Assembly: GCA_014534415.1 (NCBI GenBank)
Contig: JACVRM010000033.1
Coordinates: forward strand, 1-16,909
Length of the DNA stretch: 16,909 bases
Source of the DNA: Thermoleophilia bacterium
GTDB taxonomy: Bacteria > Actinomycetota > Thermoleophilia > Gaiellales > Gaiellaceae
Direction of reading: 5' to 3'
A model generated the notes under the pieces. The model worked only from the letters and a program-made list of their open reading frames with translations. It did no database searches and had not been told where the DNA came from. Position numbers and translations under genes: made by a program. How positions within the stretch are numbered: position 1 is the first letter of the stretch; every line of letters starts with the position of its first letter. Positions 1 to 6,271 of the stretch are shown here, one piece after another.

Positions 1-159
1 CTGCGCGAGCATCCCGACCTCGCCGAGAAGATCCTCGCCCGTCTCCAGGTGGACGTGGGTCCCGACCAGGTCGTCTCCGCCCGGCTCGCGGTTCCGCCGG
101 CCGGCGATCGCGAGCCCGCGCCGGTGCCCGAGACGGAGAAGATGGCGTCGGCGAAGTAA
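1..159 (+). CDS. recA: RecA recombinase, C-terminal end (partial)
   Basis: This is the last 52 codons of a gene that begins before the window, ending in TAA at 157-159. The visible peptide opens with LREHPDLAEKIL, which matches the conserved tail of bacterial RecA (typically LREnPDLAeeIe). A variable Pro/Glu-rich tail follows, ending in MASAK. RecA forms the nucleoprotein filament that drives strand exchange and SOS induction. The ATPase core lies outside the window, so the call rests on this short motif plus the recX gene directly downstream, the usual recA-recX order. No terminator is visible after the stop, so co-transcription with recX is likely. Confidence 0.85.
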   Translation: MREHPDLAEKILARLQVDVGPDQVVSARLAVPPAGDREPAPVPETEKMASAK

Positions 160-212
160 GCGGCCGGCCGACCATCACGGCGCTTCGTCGCGCGCGCTCC
201 GGCCGCGTCGCC

Positions 213-752
213 GTGGAGGTCGACGGGCGCCCGTGGCGGACGCTACCGGTTGCCGCGATCGCGGCGGCCGGCCTCTACACGGGCTGCGAGCTCGATCGTG
301 AGCGGCTGCGGCGCCTCGCGCGAGCCCGCCGTCGGGCAGAAGCGCTCGACGCGGCGGCTGGGGCGCTGCGCCGGCGCGCGCTCTCCGAGCAGGAGATCGA
401 TCAGCGCCTGGCCCGCCGGGGCGTTCCGACCGGTGCCCGCAGAGAGACGCGCGACGTCCTCCAGCGCGCCGGCCACGTCGACGACGGGCGCCTCGCGCAC
501 GAGTACGCCGGCACGCTGGCGCACCGCGGGTACGGCGACGGCGCGATCCGCTGGCGGCTCGAGCAACGCGGCGTGGGCGCCGACCTGGCGGCCGAGGCGA
601 TCGCCGCGTTGGAGCCGGAGTCCGCCCGCGCGTGCCGACTCGTCGCCGCACGCGGACGCACTTCCAGCACAGCGCGCTATCTGGCCGCCAGGGGGTTCGA
701 CCACGAAGCAATCGAGGCGGCCTTCGAAGACGGCGTTGCGCCGGACCCCTGA
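213..752 (+). CDS. recX: RecX, regulator of RecA
   Basis: RecX binds the RecA filament and limits its extension and activity. The protein is a string of small three-helix repeats rich in Arg and Ala, with family-typical segments: LPVAAIAAAGLYTG near the start, then ALRRRALSEQEIDQRLARRG, GHVDDGRLAHEYAGTLAHRG, YGDGAIRWRLEQRGV and a C-terminal ARYLAARGFDHEAIEAAF. From GTG 213 the length is 179 residues, normal to slightly short. The family-like N-terminus clearly extends upstream: codons 171-212 read TITALRRARSGRVA, matching the usual RecX opening. That frame has no ATG, GTG or TTG all the way back to the window start, so the true start is uncertain and GTG 213 is only the first canonical choice. 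It lies 53 bases after the recA stop and is probably co-transcribed with it. Confidence 0.85.
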   Translation: MEVDGRPWRTLPVAAIAAAGLYTGCELDRERLRRLARARRRAEALDAAAGALRRRALSEQEIDQRLARRGVPTGARRETRDVLQRAGHVDDGRLAHEYAGTLAHRGYGDGAIRWRLEQRGVGADLAAEAIAALEPESARACRLVAARGRTSSTARYLAARGFDHEAIEAAFEDGVAPDP

Positions 753-765
753 TCCGTTGTAGGAT
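736..765 (+). promoter_or_regulatory. candidate promoter for the recX-rny intergenic transcript
   Basis: TTGCGC at 736-741 and TAGGAT at 760-765 are spaced 18 bases apart. This resembles a housekeeping sigma -35/-10 pair and predicts a transcript starting near 772. The -35 lies inside the last codons of recX. The match is moderate. Confidence 0.35.
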
Positions 766-771
766 TCGGGT

Positions 772-934
772 ACCACCTCATTCGCCATTTATCCTGCATA
801 GCGCGATTTTCCCACGATTTCCCGCTCGACCGAACCATGTCTTTCGACCTCGAACGAACCTCCAGACACCAAAGATCTAACGCTCTAGGCGGCTTCTAGC
901 CGCTTGGTACGAGCCCCGGCGGGGCTCTGCTTTT
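772..934 (+). ncRNA. candidate small RNA or attenuated 5' leader of rny
   Basis: This AT-richer stretch, clearly lower in GC than the flanking genes, runs from a plausible promoter to a strong hairpin terminator. It carries a second small hairpin (GCGGC at 889-893 pairs with GCCGC at 899-903 around TTCTA) and a 20-codon reading frame from ATG 837 to TAG 899 with two AGA codons and one CTA codon. No known RNA family was recognised: it does not look like tRNA, 6S, tmRNA or a riboswitch known to me. The two readings are a free RNA of about 160 bases, or a leader whose terminator sets the amount of RNase Y message. No good second promoter was found between 935 and 1030, which favours the leader reading. 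Confidence 0.3.
911..934 (+). terminator. Rho-independent terminator or attenuator upstream of rny
   Basis: A perfect 7-bp GC-rich stem, GAGCCCC (911-917) with GGGGCTC (921-927), has a 3-base loop and is followed by TGCTTTT ending at 934. It lies about 97 bases before the rny start. It either ends recA-recX or an intergenic transcript, or acts as an attenuator for rny. Confidence 0.65.
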
Positions 935-1030
935 CCGCGACGCGTTGTGCGGGTGCGATGCCGGATGCGGCCGCGCCCTCGGGTGCAATGCGAGCTCCGG
1001 GCCCGCCCGGAGGAAAGGCAGGAGCCAGCG

Positions 1031-2563
1031 GTGCTCATCGTGATCGGCATAGTCGTCGGCCTCCTCGTCGGAGCGGCTGCGGTAGTGCTCGCCGTGCGGC
1101 TCGTCGGCGCGTCGCGCGTGACCACCGCGCACCGCACACGCGACGAGCTCCTCGCCGACGCCGAGCGGCAGGCGGAGACGATGCTCCGCGAGACCCAGAT
1201 CGAGGCGCGCGAGCAAGCCCTCAGGCTGCGAGCCGAGCTCGAGCAGGACCTCCAGGAGCGGCGCGACCGCGTCCAGCGGATCGAGGAGCGCGTGCTGGCG
1301 CGCGAGGACGAGATGGAGCGGAAGCTGACGGAGCTCGAGCGGCGGGAGCAGGGCATCGCAGACCGCGAGACGCATGTGCGTCAGCTCCAGCAGGACCTGA
1401 AAGACGCGAGCGACCGCGAGCTCGCCAAGCTCGAGGACATCGCCGGGATGACCGCCAACGAGGCGAAGACGGCGCTGCTCGAGCGCGCGGAGGAGCTGAT
1501 CCGCCACGAGCTCGCCCGCCGGGTGCGTCAGCTCGAGGAGGAGGCGCAAACGGAGGCCAAGCGGCGGGCGCGCAACCTCGTGGCCGATGCGCTTCAGCGG
1601 GTCGCCGCCAGCCATGCGGCCGAGACGACCGCATCCGTGGTCGAGCTGCCGTCCGACGACATGAAGGGGCGCATCATCGGCCGCGAGGGCCGCAACATCC
1701 GTGCACTGGAGCACCTGACCGGCGTCGACGTGATCGTCGACGATACGCCGGAGACCGTCGTGCTTTCGTCGTTCGACGGGATCCGCCGGGAGGTGGCGAA
1801 GCTCACGCTCCAGAAGCTCATCGAGGACGGCCGCATCCATCCGGCGCGGATCGAGGAGATGTACTACCAGTCGAAGGCGGAGCTCGAGGAGCACATTCGG
1901 CAGGCGGGGGAGCAGGCCGTATTCGAGGCGAACTGTGGGGAGTTCCACGAGGAGATCGTCAAGCTCCTCGGGCGCCTGTGCTACCGCACGAGCTACGGTC
2001 AGAACGTCCTCAAGCACACCCTCGAGGTCGTTCACCTGGCCGGAATCATGGCCGCGGAGCTCGGGGCGGACGTCAAGGTAGCGAAGCGGGCCGCCATGCT
2101 CCACGACTTGGGCAAAGCGCTCACGCACGAGATCGAGGGCTCGCACGCGGCGATCTCGACCCAGTACGCGAAGCGGTACGGCGAGTCCCCCGCCGTCGTG
2201 CACGCGATCGAGGCGCACCATTACGAGGTGCAGCCGCAAACCGTCGAGGCCGTGCTGCTGATCGCGGCGGACGCCATCTCCGGCTCGCGGCCGGGCGCGC
2301 GCGGCGACAGCCTCGAGAACTACGTCAAGCGGCTGGAAGCGCTCGAGGAGCTTGCGGGCAAGCACCGCGGCGTCGACAAGGTCTACGCGCTCCAGGCCGG
2401 CCGCGAGATCCGCGTGATCGTCACGCCGGGCGAGATCGACGACGACCAGGCCGTCCTGCTGTCGCACGAGATCGCGCGCGACATCGAGGAGCGCCTCGAG
2501 TACCCGGGTCAGATCAAGGTGACCGTGATCCGAGAGTCGCGTGCCGTGGAATACGCGAAATGA
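1031..2563 (+). CDS. rny: Ribonuclease Y (RNase Y)
   Basis: RNase Y is a membrane-anchored endoribonuclease that starts mRNA decay. The start is set at GTG 1031 because GGAG at 1021-1024 sits six bases upstream and the protein then opens directly with its membrane anchor (LIVIGIVVGLLVGAAAVVLAV). An upstream in-frame GTG at 947 would add 28 Arg-rich residues before the anchor and is unlikely. From 1031 the protein is 510 residues, close to the family norm. Order: N-terminal transmembrane helix (about 2-26), long charged coiled coil (about 30-190), KH domain with the GREGRN loop near residue 217, HD domain with the metal-binding LHDLGK near 357-361, and the C-terminal tail typical of the family. 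It is preceded by a terminator-bearing leader and followed by an inverted repeat, so it may be expressed on its own. Confidence 0.96.
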   Translation: MLIVIGIVVGLLVGAAAVVLAVRLVGASRVTTAHRTRDELLADAERQAETMLRETQIEAREQALRLRAELEQDLQERRDRVQRIEERVLAREDEMERKLTELERREQGIADRETHVRQLQQDLKDASDRELAKLEDIAGMTANEAKTALLERAEELIRHELARRVRQLEEEAQTEAKRRARNLVADALQRVAASHAAETTASVVELPSDDMKGRIIGREGRNIRALEHLTGVDVIVDDTPETVVLSSFDGIRREVAKLTLQKLIEDGRIHPARIEEMYYQSKAELEEHIRQAGEQAVFEANCGEFHEEIVKLLGRLCYRTSYGQNVLKHTLEVVHLAGIMAAELGADVKVAKRAAMLHDLGKALTHEIEGSHAAISTQYAKRYGESPAVVHAIEAHHYEVQPQTVEAVLLIAADAISGSRPGARGDSLENYVKRLEALEELAGKHRGVDKVYALQAGREIRVIVTPGEIDDDQAVLLSHEIARDIEERLEYPGQIKVTVIRESRAVEYAK

Positions 2564-2564
2564 T

Positions 2565-2593
2565 GCCACTTTTCGATGGGAGCGAAAAGTGGC
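2565..2593. repeat. 11-bp perfect inverted repeat between rny and miaB
   Basis: GCCACTTTTCG (2565-2575) and CGAAAAGTGGC (2583-2593) are perfect reverse complements around a 7-base loop. It starts two bases after the rny stop codon and ends just before the miaB -10 box. No T-run follows on either side, so it is not a textbook terminator. It may be an mRNA 3'-end stabiliser, a terminator without a U-tract, or a dispersed element. Confidence 0.75.
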
Positions 2594-2600
2594 CTCGGGC

Positions 2601-2606
2601 TACGAT
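2601..2606 (+). promoter_or_regulatory. -10 box for leaderless miaB mRNA
   Basis: TACGAT at 2601-2606 lies eight bases before the GTG chosen as the miaB start. It fits TANNNT and would place transcription initiation at or next to the start codon. No SD sequence is present and no clear -35 was seen. Confidence 0.4.
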
Positions 2607-2614
2607 TGTCGTTC

Positions 2615-3943
2615 GTGAAGCGCTACCACCTGACCACGTTCGGCTGCCAGATGAACGCTCACGACTCGGAGCGCATCAAAGGCATGCTCGAAGAGCTGGG
2701 ACTCGGCGAGGCGGTCTCACAGGACGAGGCCGACGTGCTGGTCTTCAATACGTGCACGATCCGGGAGAAGCCCGACCAGCGTTTTGCGGCGCACCTGGCG
2801 CAGGCGGCCGCGCTGAAGCGTCGCGACCCGGAGCGCGTGATCGCTGTAGGCGGCTGCTACGCGGAGGCGCAGCGCGAACGGCTCTTCGGCCTCTACCCGT
2901 TCGTCGACGTCGCCTTCGGGCCAGGATCGATCCCGCACCTTGGCGACTGGCTCGGCGCCGGCGGCGCCGGCGTTCGACGCGGCGCCTTCGGCACGGGTAA
3001 CGAGCGGCGCTTCTCCGCCGCGCTGCGCTCGAAGCGCGAGCGGCGGTTCCAGGCGTGGGTGCAGGTCTCGATGGGATGCAACTCGAAGTGCGCGTACTGC
3101 ATCGTGCCCGCAGTTCGCGGACGCGAGGTCAGCCGCCGTCCCGGTGAGATCATCGCCGAGGTGACGCGGCTCGCTGAGCAGGGAGTCCGCGAGATCACGC
3201 TGCTCGGCCAGAACGTGAACTCGTGGGGGCGCGACCTGCTGCCCGACCTGCGCACCGATTTCGGCGAGCTGCTCCGCGCGTGCGACGCCGTGGACCGGAT
3301 CGAGCGCATCCGCTTCACGAGCCCGCACCCGAAGGACTTCCGCGAGCCGGTGATCGCTGCGATGGCCGAGTGCGACGCCGTGTGCGAGCACGTGCATCTG
3401 CCACTCCAGTCGGGGTCGAGCCGGATTCTGAAGCGCATGCGCCGTACCTACGACCGTGAGCGGTACTTACGGCTCGTCGCGAAGCTGCGGGCCGCAATTC
3501 CGGACCTTGCAATCGGAACCGACATCATCGTCGGCTTCCCCGGTGAGACGGAGGAAGACTTTCGCGAGACACTGGAGGTCGTCGGGGAGGTGGAGTACGA
3601 CAGCGCGTTCACCTTCGTGTTTTCGCCGCGCGCGGGCACGGAGGCAGCGACGATGCCCGATCAAGTGCCCGACGACGTCAAGCGGGAGCGGATCGAGCGA
3701 CTGATCGAGCTCGTCCAGCGCGTCGCGAGCGAGCGGAATGCTGCACGCGTAGGAGGTGTCGAGGAAGTGCTCGTCGAGGGGCCAAGCCGAACGGACGGCG
3801 CGCTGCTCCGTGGGCGCACGCGCCGGAACACGACCGTGAACTTCGCCGGCCGAGCGCGTCCCGGTGAGCTCGTCGCCGTCACGATCGATGCCTCGACGTC
3901 GACGACGCTGCGCGGCACGCAGCTCGCCGCGGTCGCGGCGTAG
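2615..3943 (+). CDS. miaB: tRNA-2-methylthio-N6-dimethylallyladenosine synthase MiaB
   Basis: MiaB is a radical-SAM methylthiotransferase that converts i6A37, the product of MiaA, to ms2i6A37 in tRNAs reading UNN codons. The N-terminal domain holds the three auxiliary-cluster cysteines C11 (TFGCQMN), C47 (FNTCTIREK) and C81 (GGCYAEAQ). The radical-SAM CxxxCxxC is C155, C159, C162 (MGCNSKCAYC). The last 60 or so residues look like a TRAM RNA-binding domain. The start is GTG 2615, giving VKRYHLTTFGCQMN. An ATG at 2576 would add 13 residues but lies in the loop of the 2565-2593 inverted repeat and adds nothing conserved. Length from GTG is 442 residues, normal for the family. It shares strand and function with miaA but is separated from it by 325 bases. 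Confidence 0.96.
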   Translation: MKRYHLTTFGCQMNAHDSERIKGMLEELGLGEAVSQDEADVLVFNTCTIREKPDQRFAAHLAQAAALKRRDPERVIAVGGCYAEAQRERLFGLYPFVDVAFGPGSIPHLGDWLGAGGAGVRRGAFGTGNERRFSAALRSKRERRFQAWVQVSMGCNSKCAYCIVPAVRGREVSRRPGEIIAEVTRLAEQGVREITLLGQNVNSWGRDLLPDLRTDFGELLRACDAVDRIERIRFTSPHPKDFREPVIAAMAECDAVCEHVHLPLQSGSSRILKRMRRTYDRERYLRLVAKLRAAIPDLAIGTDIIVGFPGETEEDFRETLEVVGEVEYDSAFTFVFSPRAGTEAATMPDQVPDDVKRERIERLIELVQRVASERNAARVGGVEEVLVEGPSRTDGALLRGRTRRNTTVNFAGRARPGELVAVTIDASTSTTLRGTQLAAVAA

Positions 3944-4030
3944 CGCGTCCCGCCACGCAGCGTTTCCGTCGCGCACGACGCGCCAGGCGACGACATGGCA
4001 CGCGAGGGCGTGGCCGCGCGGCGGTCCGGC

Positions 4031-4130
4031 GGTGCCAGGCACGCGCGCGAAGCAGCGACGTGCGTGTGACAAGAGAGACCATGGGCATGGAGCCATGCGG
4101 GATCGAGCGACAGCCCGTTCGGTGCCAGGC
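4031..4130. repeat. pair of GGTGCCAGGC direct repeats
   Basis: Identical decamers lie at 4031-4040 and 4121-4130, each preceded by a pyrimidine and C. The first extends to the palindrome GTGCCAGGCAC and the second differs at one base of that palindrome. They may be remnants of a dispersed palindromic repeat. Only two copies are seen in the window. Confidence 0.45.
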
Positions 4131-4256
4131 GCCGTCACGAATCTGAGCCGCGCGGGTGTCGATTCTGAAAATCGTATGGGGACTCGACGCGCGTCCGGAC
4201 GCCGAGCCGCCCACGATCCGAGCCAGCCGAAGGCGTCTCTCGATCGCCCCGTCGGG

Positions 4257-4262
4257 TAGAGA
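4257..4262 (+). promoter_or_regulatory. weak candidate -10 for miaA
   Basis: TAGAGA lies six bases before the miaA GTG, in the same position as the -10 boxes of other apparently leaderless genes here. It lacks the final T of TANNNT and has no -35, so support is poor. Confidence 0.2.
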
Positions 4263-4268
4263 ACCTGC

Positions 4269-5192
4269 GTGACTTCAGCTGACGACGTGAAAGCCGTCGT
4301 CGCCATCTTTGGGCCGACGGCCTCGGGCAAGACGGCGGTCGCCGAGGCGCTCGCCGACCGTACCGGCGGCGACGTCGTCTCCGCAGACTCGATGCAGGTC
4401 TACCGCGGCGTGCCGGTGCTGACCGCGCAGCCCACCCGACCGACGCGGCTCGTCGCGATCTGGCCGCTATCACACGAGGCGTCCGTCGCCGAGTACGCGC
4501 GCCTCGCGCACGCGGAGATCGACGGCCTGCTCGCGGGCGGCCGCCTTCCGATCGTGGCGGGCGGCACCGGCCTCTACCTGCGGGCCGCGCTCGCCGAGCT
4601 CCACCTGCCGCCGGCGCCGGCAGCCGGCGTGCGCGAGCGCTGGGAGCGCGTGTACCAGGATCGGGGCGCCCAGCATGCCCACGCGCTGCTCGCCGAGCGC
4701 GATCCCGCCGCGGCCGCCGCCGTGCACCCGAACGACCGGCGCCGCGTCGTGCGCGCGCTCGAGCTCACGGAGCTCGGCGCCTCGCTGCGCCCGAGTCACC
4801 CGCGCCTCTGGACGGACGAGACGCGGCATCCGACGCTCATCTTCGGGCTCGACCTCGCGAAGGAGGAGCTCGATCGGCGAATCGAGGAACGGGCGCGAGC
4901 GATGGTCGCTGCCGGCGCGCTCGACGAGGCGCGGCGGGCGGCCGCCGGTCGGCTCTCCGAGACCGCCCGACACATCCACGGGCTGCGCGACTTCGCCGAG
5001 CTGCCGCTCGAAGAGGCGCTCGATGCACTCATCGCACGGACGCGCCGCTTCGCCGCCTACCAGCGCAAGTGGATGCGCCGGATCCCGGGCCTCGTTACCG
5101 TGGAAGCAAACCGGTCGCCCGGTGACATCGCAGATGAGATTCTCGAAGTGGCACGCGCTCGGCAACACGTACGTACTCGTCGAGCCGGGTAA
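4269..5192 (+). CDS. miaA: tRNA dimethylallyltransferase MiaA
   Basis: MiaA transfers the dimethylallyl group of DMAPP to N6 of A37 in tRNA, the step before MiaB. Seen in the 307 residues: P-loop GPTASGKT at 15-22, the DSMQVYRG motif of the active site, GGTGLYLRA, a DRRRVVRALE segment, and RRFAAYQRKWMRRIPGL near the C-terminus, equivalent to the family's Tyr/Arg-rich tRNA-contact helix. Start is GTG 4269, which places the P-loop at the usual distance from the N-terminus. The length is normal. The last 59 bases overlap the start of the dapF-like gene in another frame, so the two are probably translated from one mRNA. Confidence 0.95.
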   Translation: MTSADDVKAVVAIFGPTASGKTAVAEALADRTGGDVVSADSMQVYRGVPVLTAQPTRPTRLVAIWPLSHEASVAEYARLAHAEIDGLLAGGRLPIVAGGTGLYLRAALAELHLPPAPAAGVRERWERVYQDRGAQHAHALLAERDPAAAAAVHPNDRRRVVRALELTELGASLRPSHPRLWTDETRHPTLIFGLDLAKEELDRRIEERARAMVAAGALDEARRAAAGRLSETARHIHGLRDFAELPLEEALDALIARTRRFAAYQRKWMRRIPGLVTVEANRSPGDIADEILEVARARQHVRTRRAG

Positions 5193-6252
5193 CGAGCGCC
5201 TGACGCCCGAGCGCGCGCGCGAGCTCGCGACCCAGACCGACGGCCTCGTCGAGGTGATCGCCGCCGCCGAAGACGCGGCCGACGTCGTCATCTGGAATCC
5301 GGACGGCTCGACCGCGGAGCTGTCGGGGAACGGGACGCGGATCGCCGCACGCTGGCTGGCCGACCGCACGGGTGCCGAGACGGTTCGCGTACGTGTCGGC
5401 GAGCGGACGGTGGACGCGCGCATGCTCGGCGGCGACCTCGTCGAGCAGGACATGGGCCCTGTCGAGGTCGGCGAACCGGAGACGGTCGCCGGTATCGAGC
5501 TGGTTCCTGTGTCCGTGGGGAACCCGCACGCTGTCGTCCGCGGCGACCCAGACGAGATCGCGCGACTTGGGCCGTTGCTCGAGACGCACCCGCGCTTTCC
5601 TCAGCGCACGAACGTGCAGGTGGCACGTGTGGAGCGCCCCGGGCGCGTCTCCGCACGGGTCTGGGAGCGCGGCGTAGGTGAGACGCCGGCATCGGGGACG
5701 AGCGCGGTCGCGGTGGCCGCCGCAACGCACGCAGTCGGCGAGGTGACGGTGCGGTTCCCGGGCGGCGCCTTGACCGTTCGCCTCGAGAACGATCGCGGTT
5801 GGTTGACCGGTCCCGCGGCCGAGCTGCGCGTCGCGCGGCAGGTGCTCGTCTATGTCCACCGCGCCGGAAGCTTCCTACTACTCCGCCGGCGCGAGGACCT
5901 CGGCGGGTTCTGGCAGGGAGTGACCGGCGCGCCGCGGTGGGGCGAGGCGGACGACGAAGCGGCACGGCGCGAGCTGCGCGAGGAGACCGGGCTCGACACG
6001 AGCCCGAGACCGATCGGCTTCAGCTACGTCCTCCGGCCCGACGACGAGCACGCTTGGGCCGAGCTGTACGGACGGGGCGTCGCCGAGGCGCCGGAGGAGG
6101 TCTACCTCGCGGACGCTTCCCCGGGGTGGGAGCCCGGCCTCGGCCCCGAGCACGTCGAGTATCGCTGGTGCACGCTGGAGGAAGCGCTTCCCCTCCTCGA
6201 CTGGCCAGAGAACCGCGAGGCCCTGCGCCGCGCCGCCGCGATCGCCAAGTAA
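5134..6252 (+). CDS. dapF: DapF-like diaminopimelate epimerase fused to a Nudix hydrolase
   Basis: Residues 1-231 are a compact DapF-fold domain and residues 236-372 a complete Nudix domain, with no stop and almost no linker between them. DapF converts LL- to meso-diaminopimelate using two cysteines. Retained here are LGN (9-11), WNPDGS, GNPHAV (129-134) and ERGVGET (178-184). The first catalytic Cys site reads SGNG with Ser64 and the second reads ASGTS with Ser187, both TCG codons, so a simple base error is unlikely. The epimerase part is about 40 residues shorter than the E. coli enzyme. The Nudix box fits Gx5Ex7REUxEExGU exactly (G265 to L287), and FWQGVTGA plus the WPENREAL tail resemble NudB-type or dATP pyrophosphohydrolases. 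Start ATG 5134 has GGTGA eight bases upstream and overlaps miaA by 59 bases. Position after miaA and next to hflX is that of an orthologous dapF. Epimerase activity is uncertain; Nudix activity is likely. Confidence 0.88.
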   Translation: MRFSKWHALGNTYVLVEPGNERLTPERARELATQTDGLVEVIAAAEDAADVVIWNPDGSTAELSGNGTRIAARWLADRTGAETVRVRVGERTVDARMLGGDLVEQDMGPVEVGEPETVAGIELVPVSVGNPHAVVRGDPDEIARLGPLLETHPRFPQRTNVQVARVERPGRVSARVWERGVGETPASGTSAVAVAAATHAVGEVTVRFPGGALTVRLENDRGWLTGPAAELRVARQVLVYVHRAGSFLLLRRREDLGGFWQGVTGAPRWGEADDEAARRELREETGLDTSPRPIGFSYVLRPDDEHAWAELYGRGVAEAPEEVYLADASPGWEPGLGPEHVEYRWCTLEEALPLLDWPENREALRRAAAIAK

Positions 6253-6263
6253 CAGACTGTTAC
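6249..6263. promoter_or_regulatory. 15-base palindrome between convergent dapF-nudix and dapD
   Basis: GTAACAG, a central A, then CTGTTAC form a perfect odd palindrome that includes the TAA stop of the forward gene (6250-6252). Just after it comes AAAGGGCTTT. The gap between the convergent genes is only 19 bases, so a two-way terminator is one reading and a protein-binding site the other. The loop is too tight for a strong RNA hairpin. Confidence 0.4.
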
Positions 6264-6271
6264 AAAGGGCT

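Larger units (their letters stand above)
3944..4268. other. gene-free gap between miaB and miaA
   Basis: These 325 bases hold no credible gene. Visible structure: the decamer GGTGCCAGGC at 4031-4040 and again at 4121-4130, exactly 90 bases apart, the first lying in the 11-base odd palindrome GTGCCAGGCAC; a short palindrome GCATGG-AG-CCATGC at 4085-4098; and CGATT-CTGAA-AATCG at 4160-4174. A short ATG frame from 4081 has no support. A weak promoter for miaA is the only clear function expected here. Confidence 0.6.

Noticed and set aside
753..935. tRNA, tmRNA or 6S RNA in the recX-rny gap, either strand
   Set aside because: No cloverleaf with a TTCGA loop and CCA end, no tag frame, no long rod structure could be made out.
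947..1030. Upstream GTG start for RNase Y
   Set aside because: It would put 28 Arg-rich residues before the membrane anchor; GTG 1031 has a good SD and family-like N-terminus.
896..2569. 557-residue reverse-strand open frame over rny
   Set aside because: It is a mirror of the strongly supported rny, typical of GC-rich coding DNA with few stops. No recognisable domain.
904..3000. 698-residue forward frame across rny and miaB
   Set aside because: Low-complexity Arg/Ala shadow of two clear genes.
4081..4146. Small peptide gene from ATG 4081
   Set aside because: About 21 codons, weak SD, no similarity, located over short palindromes.
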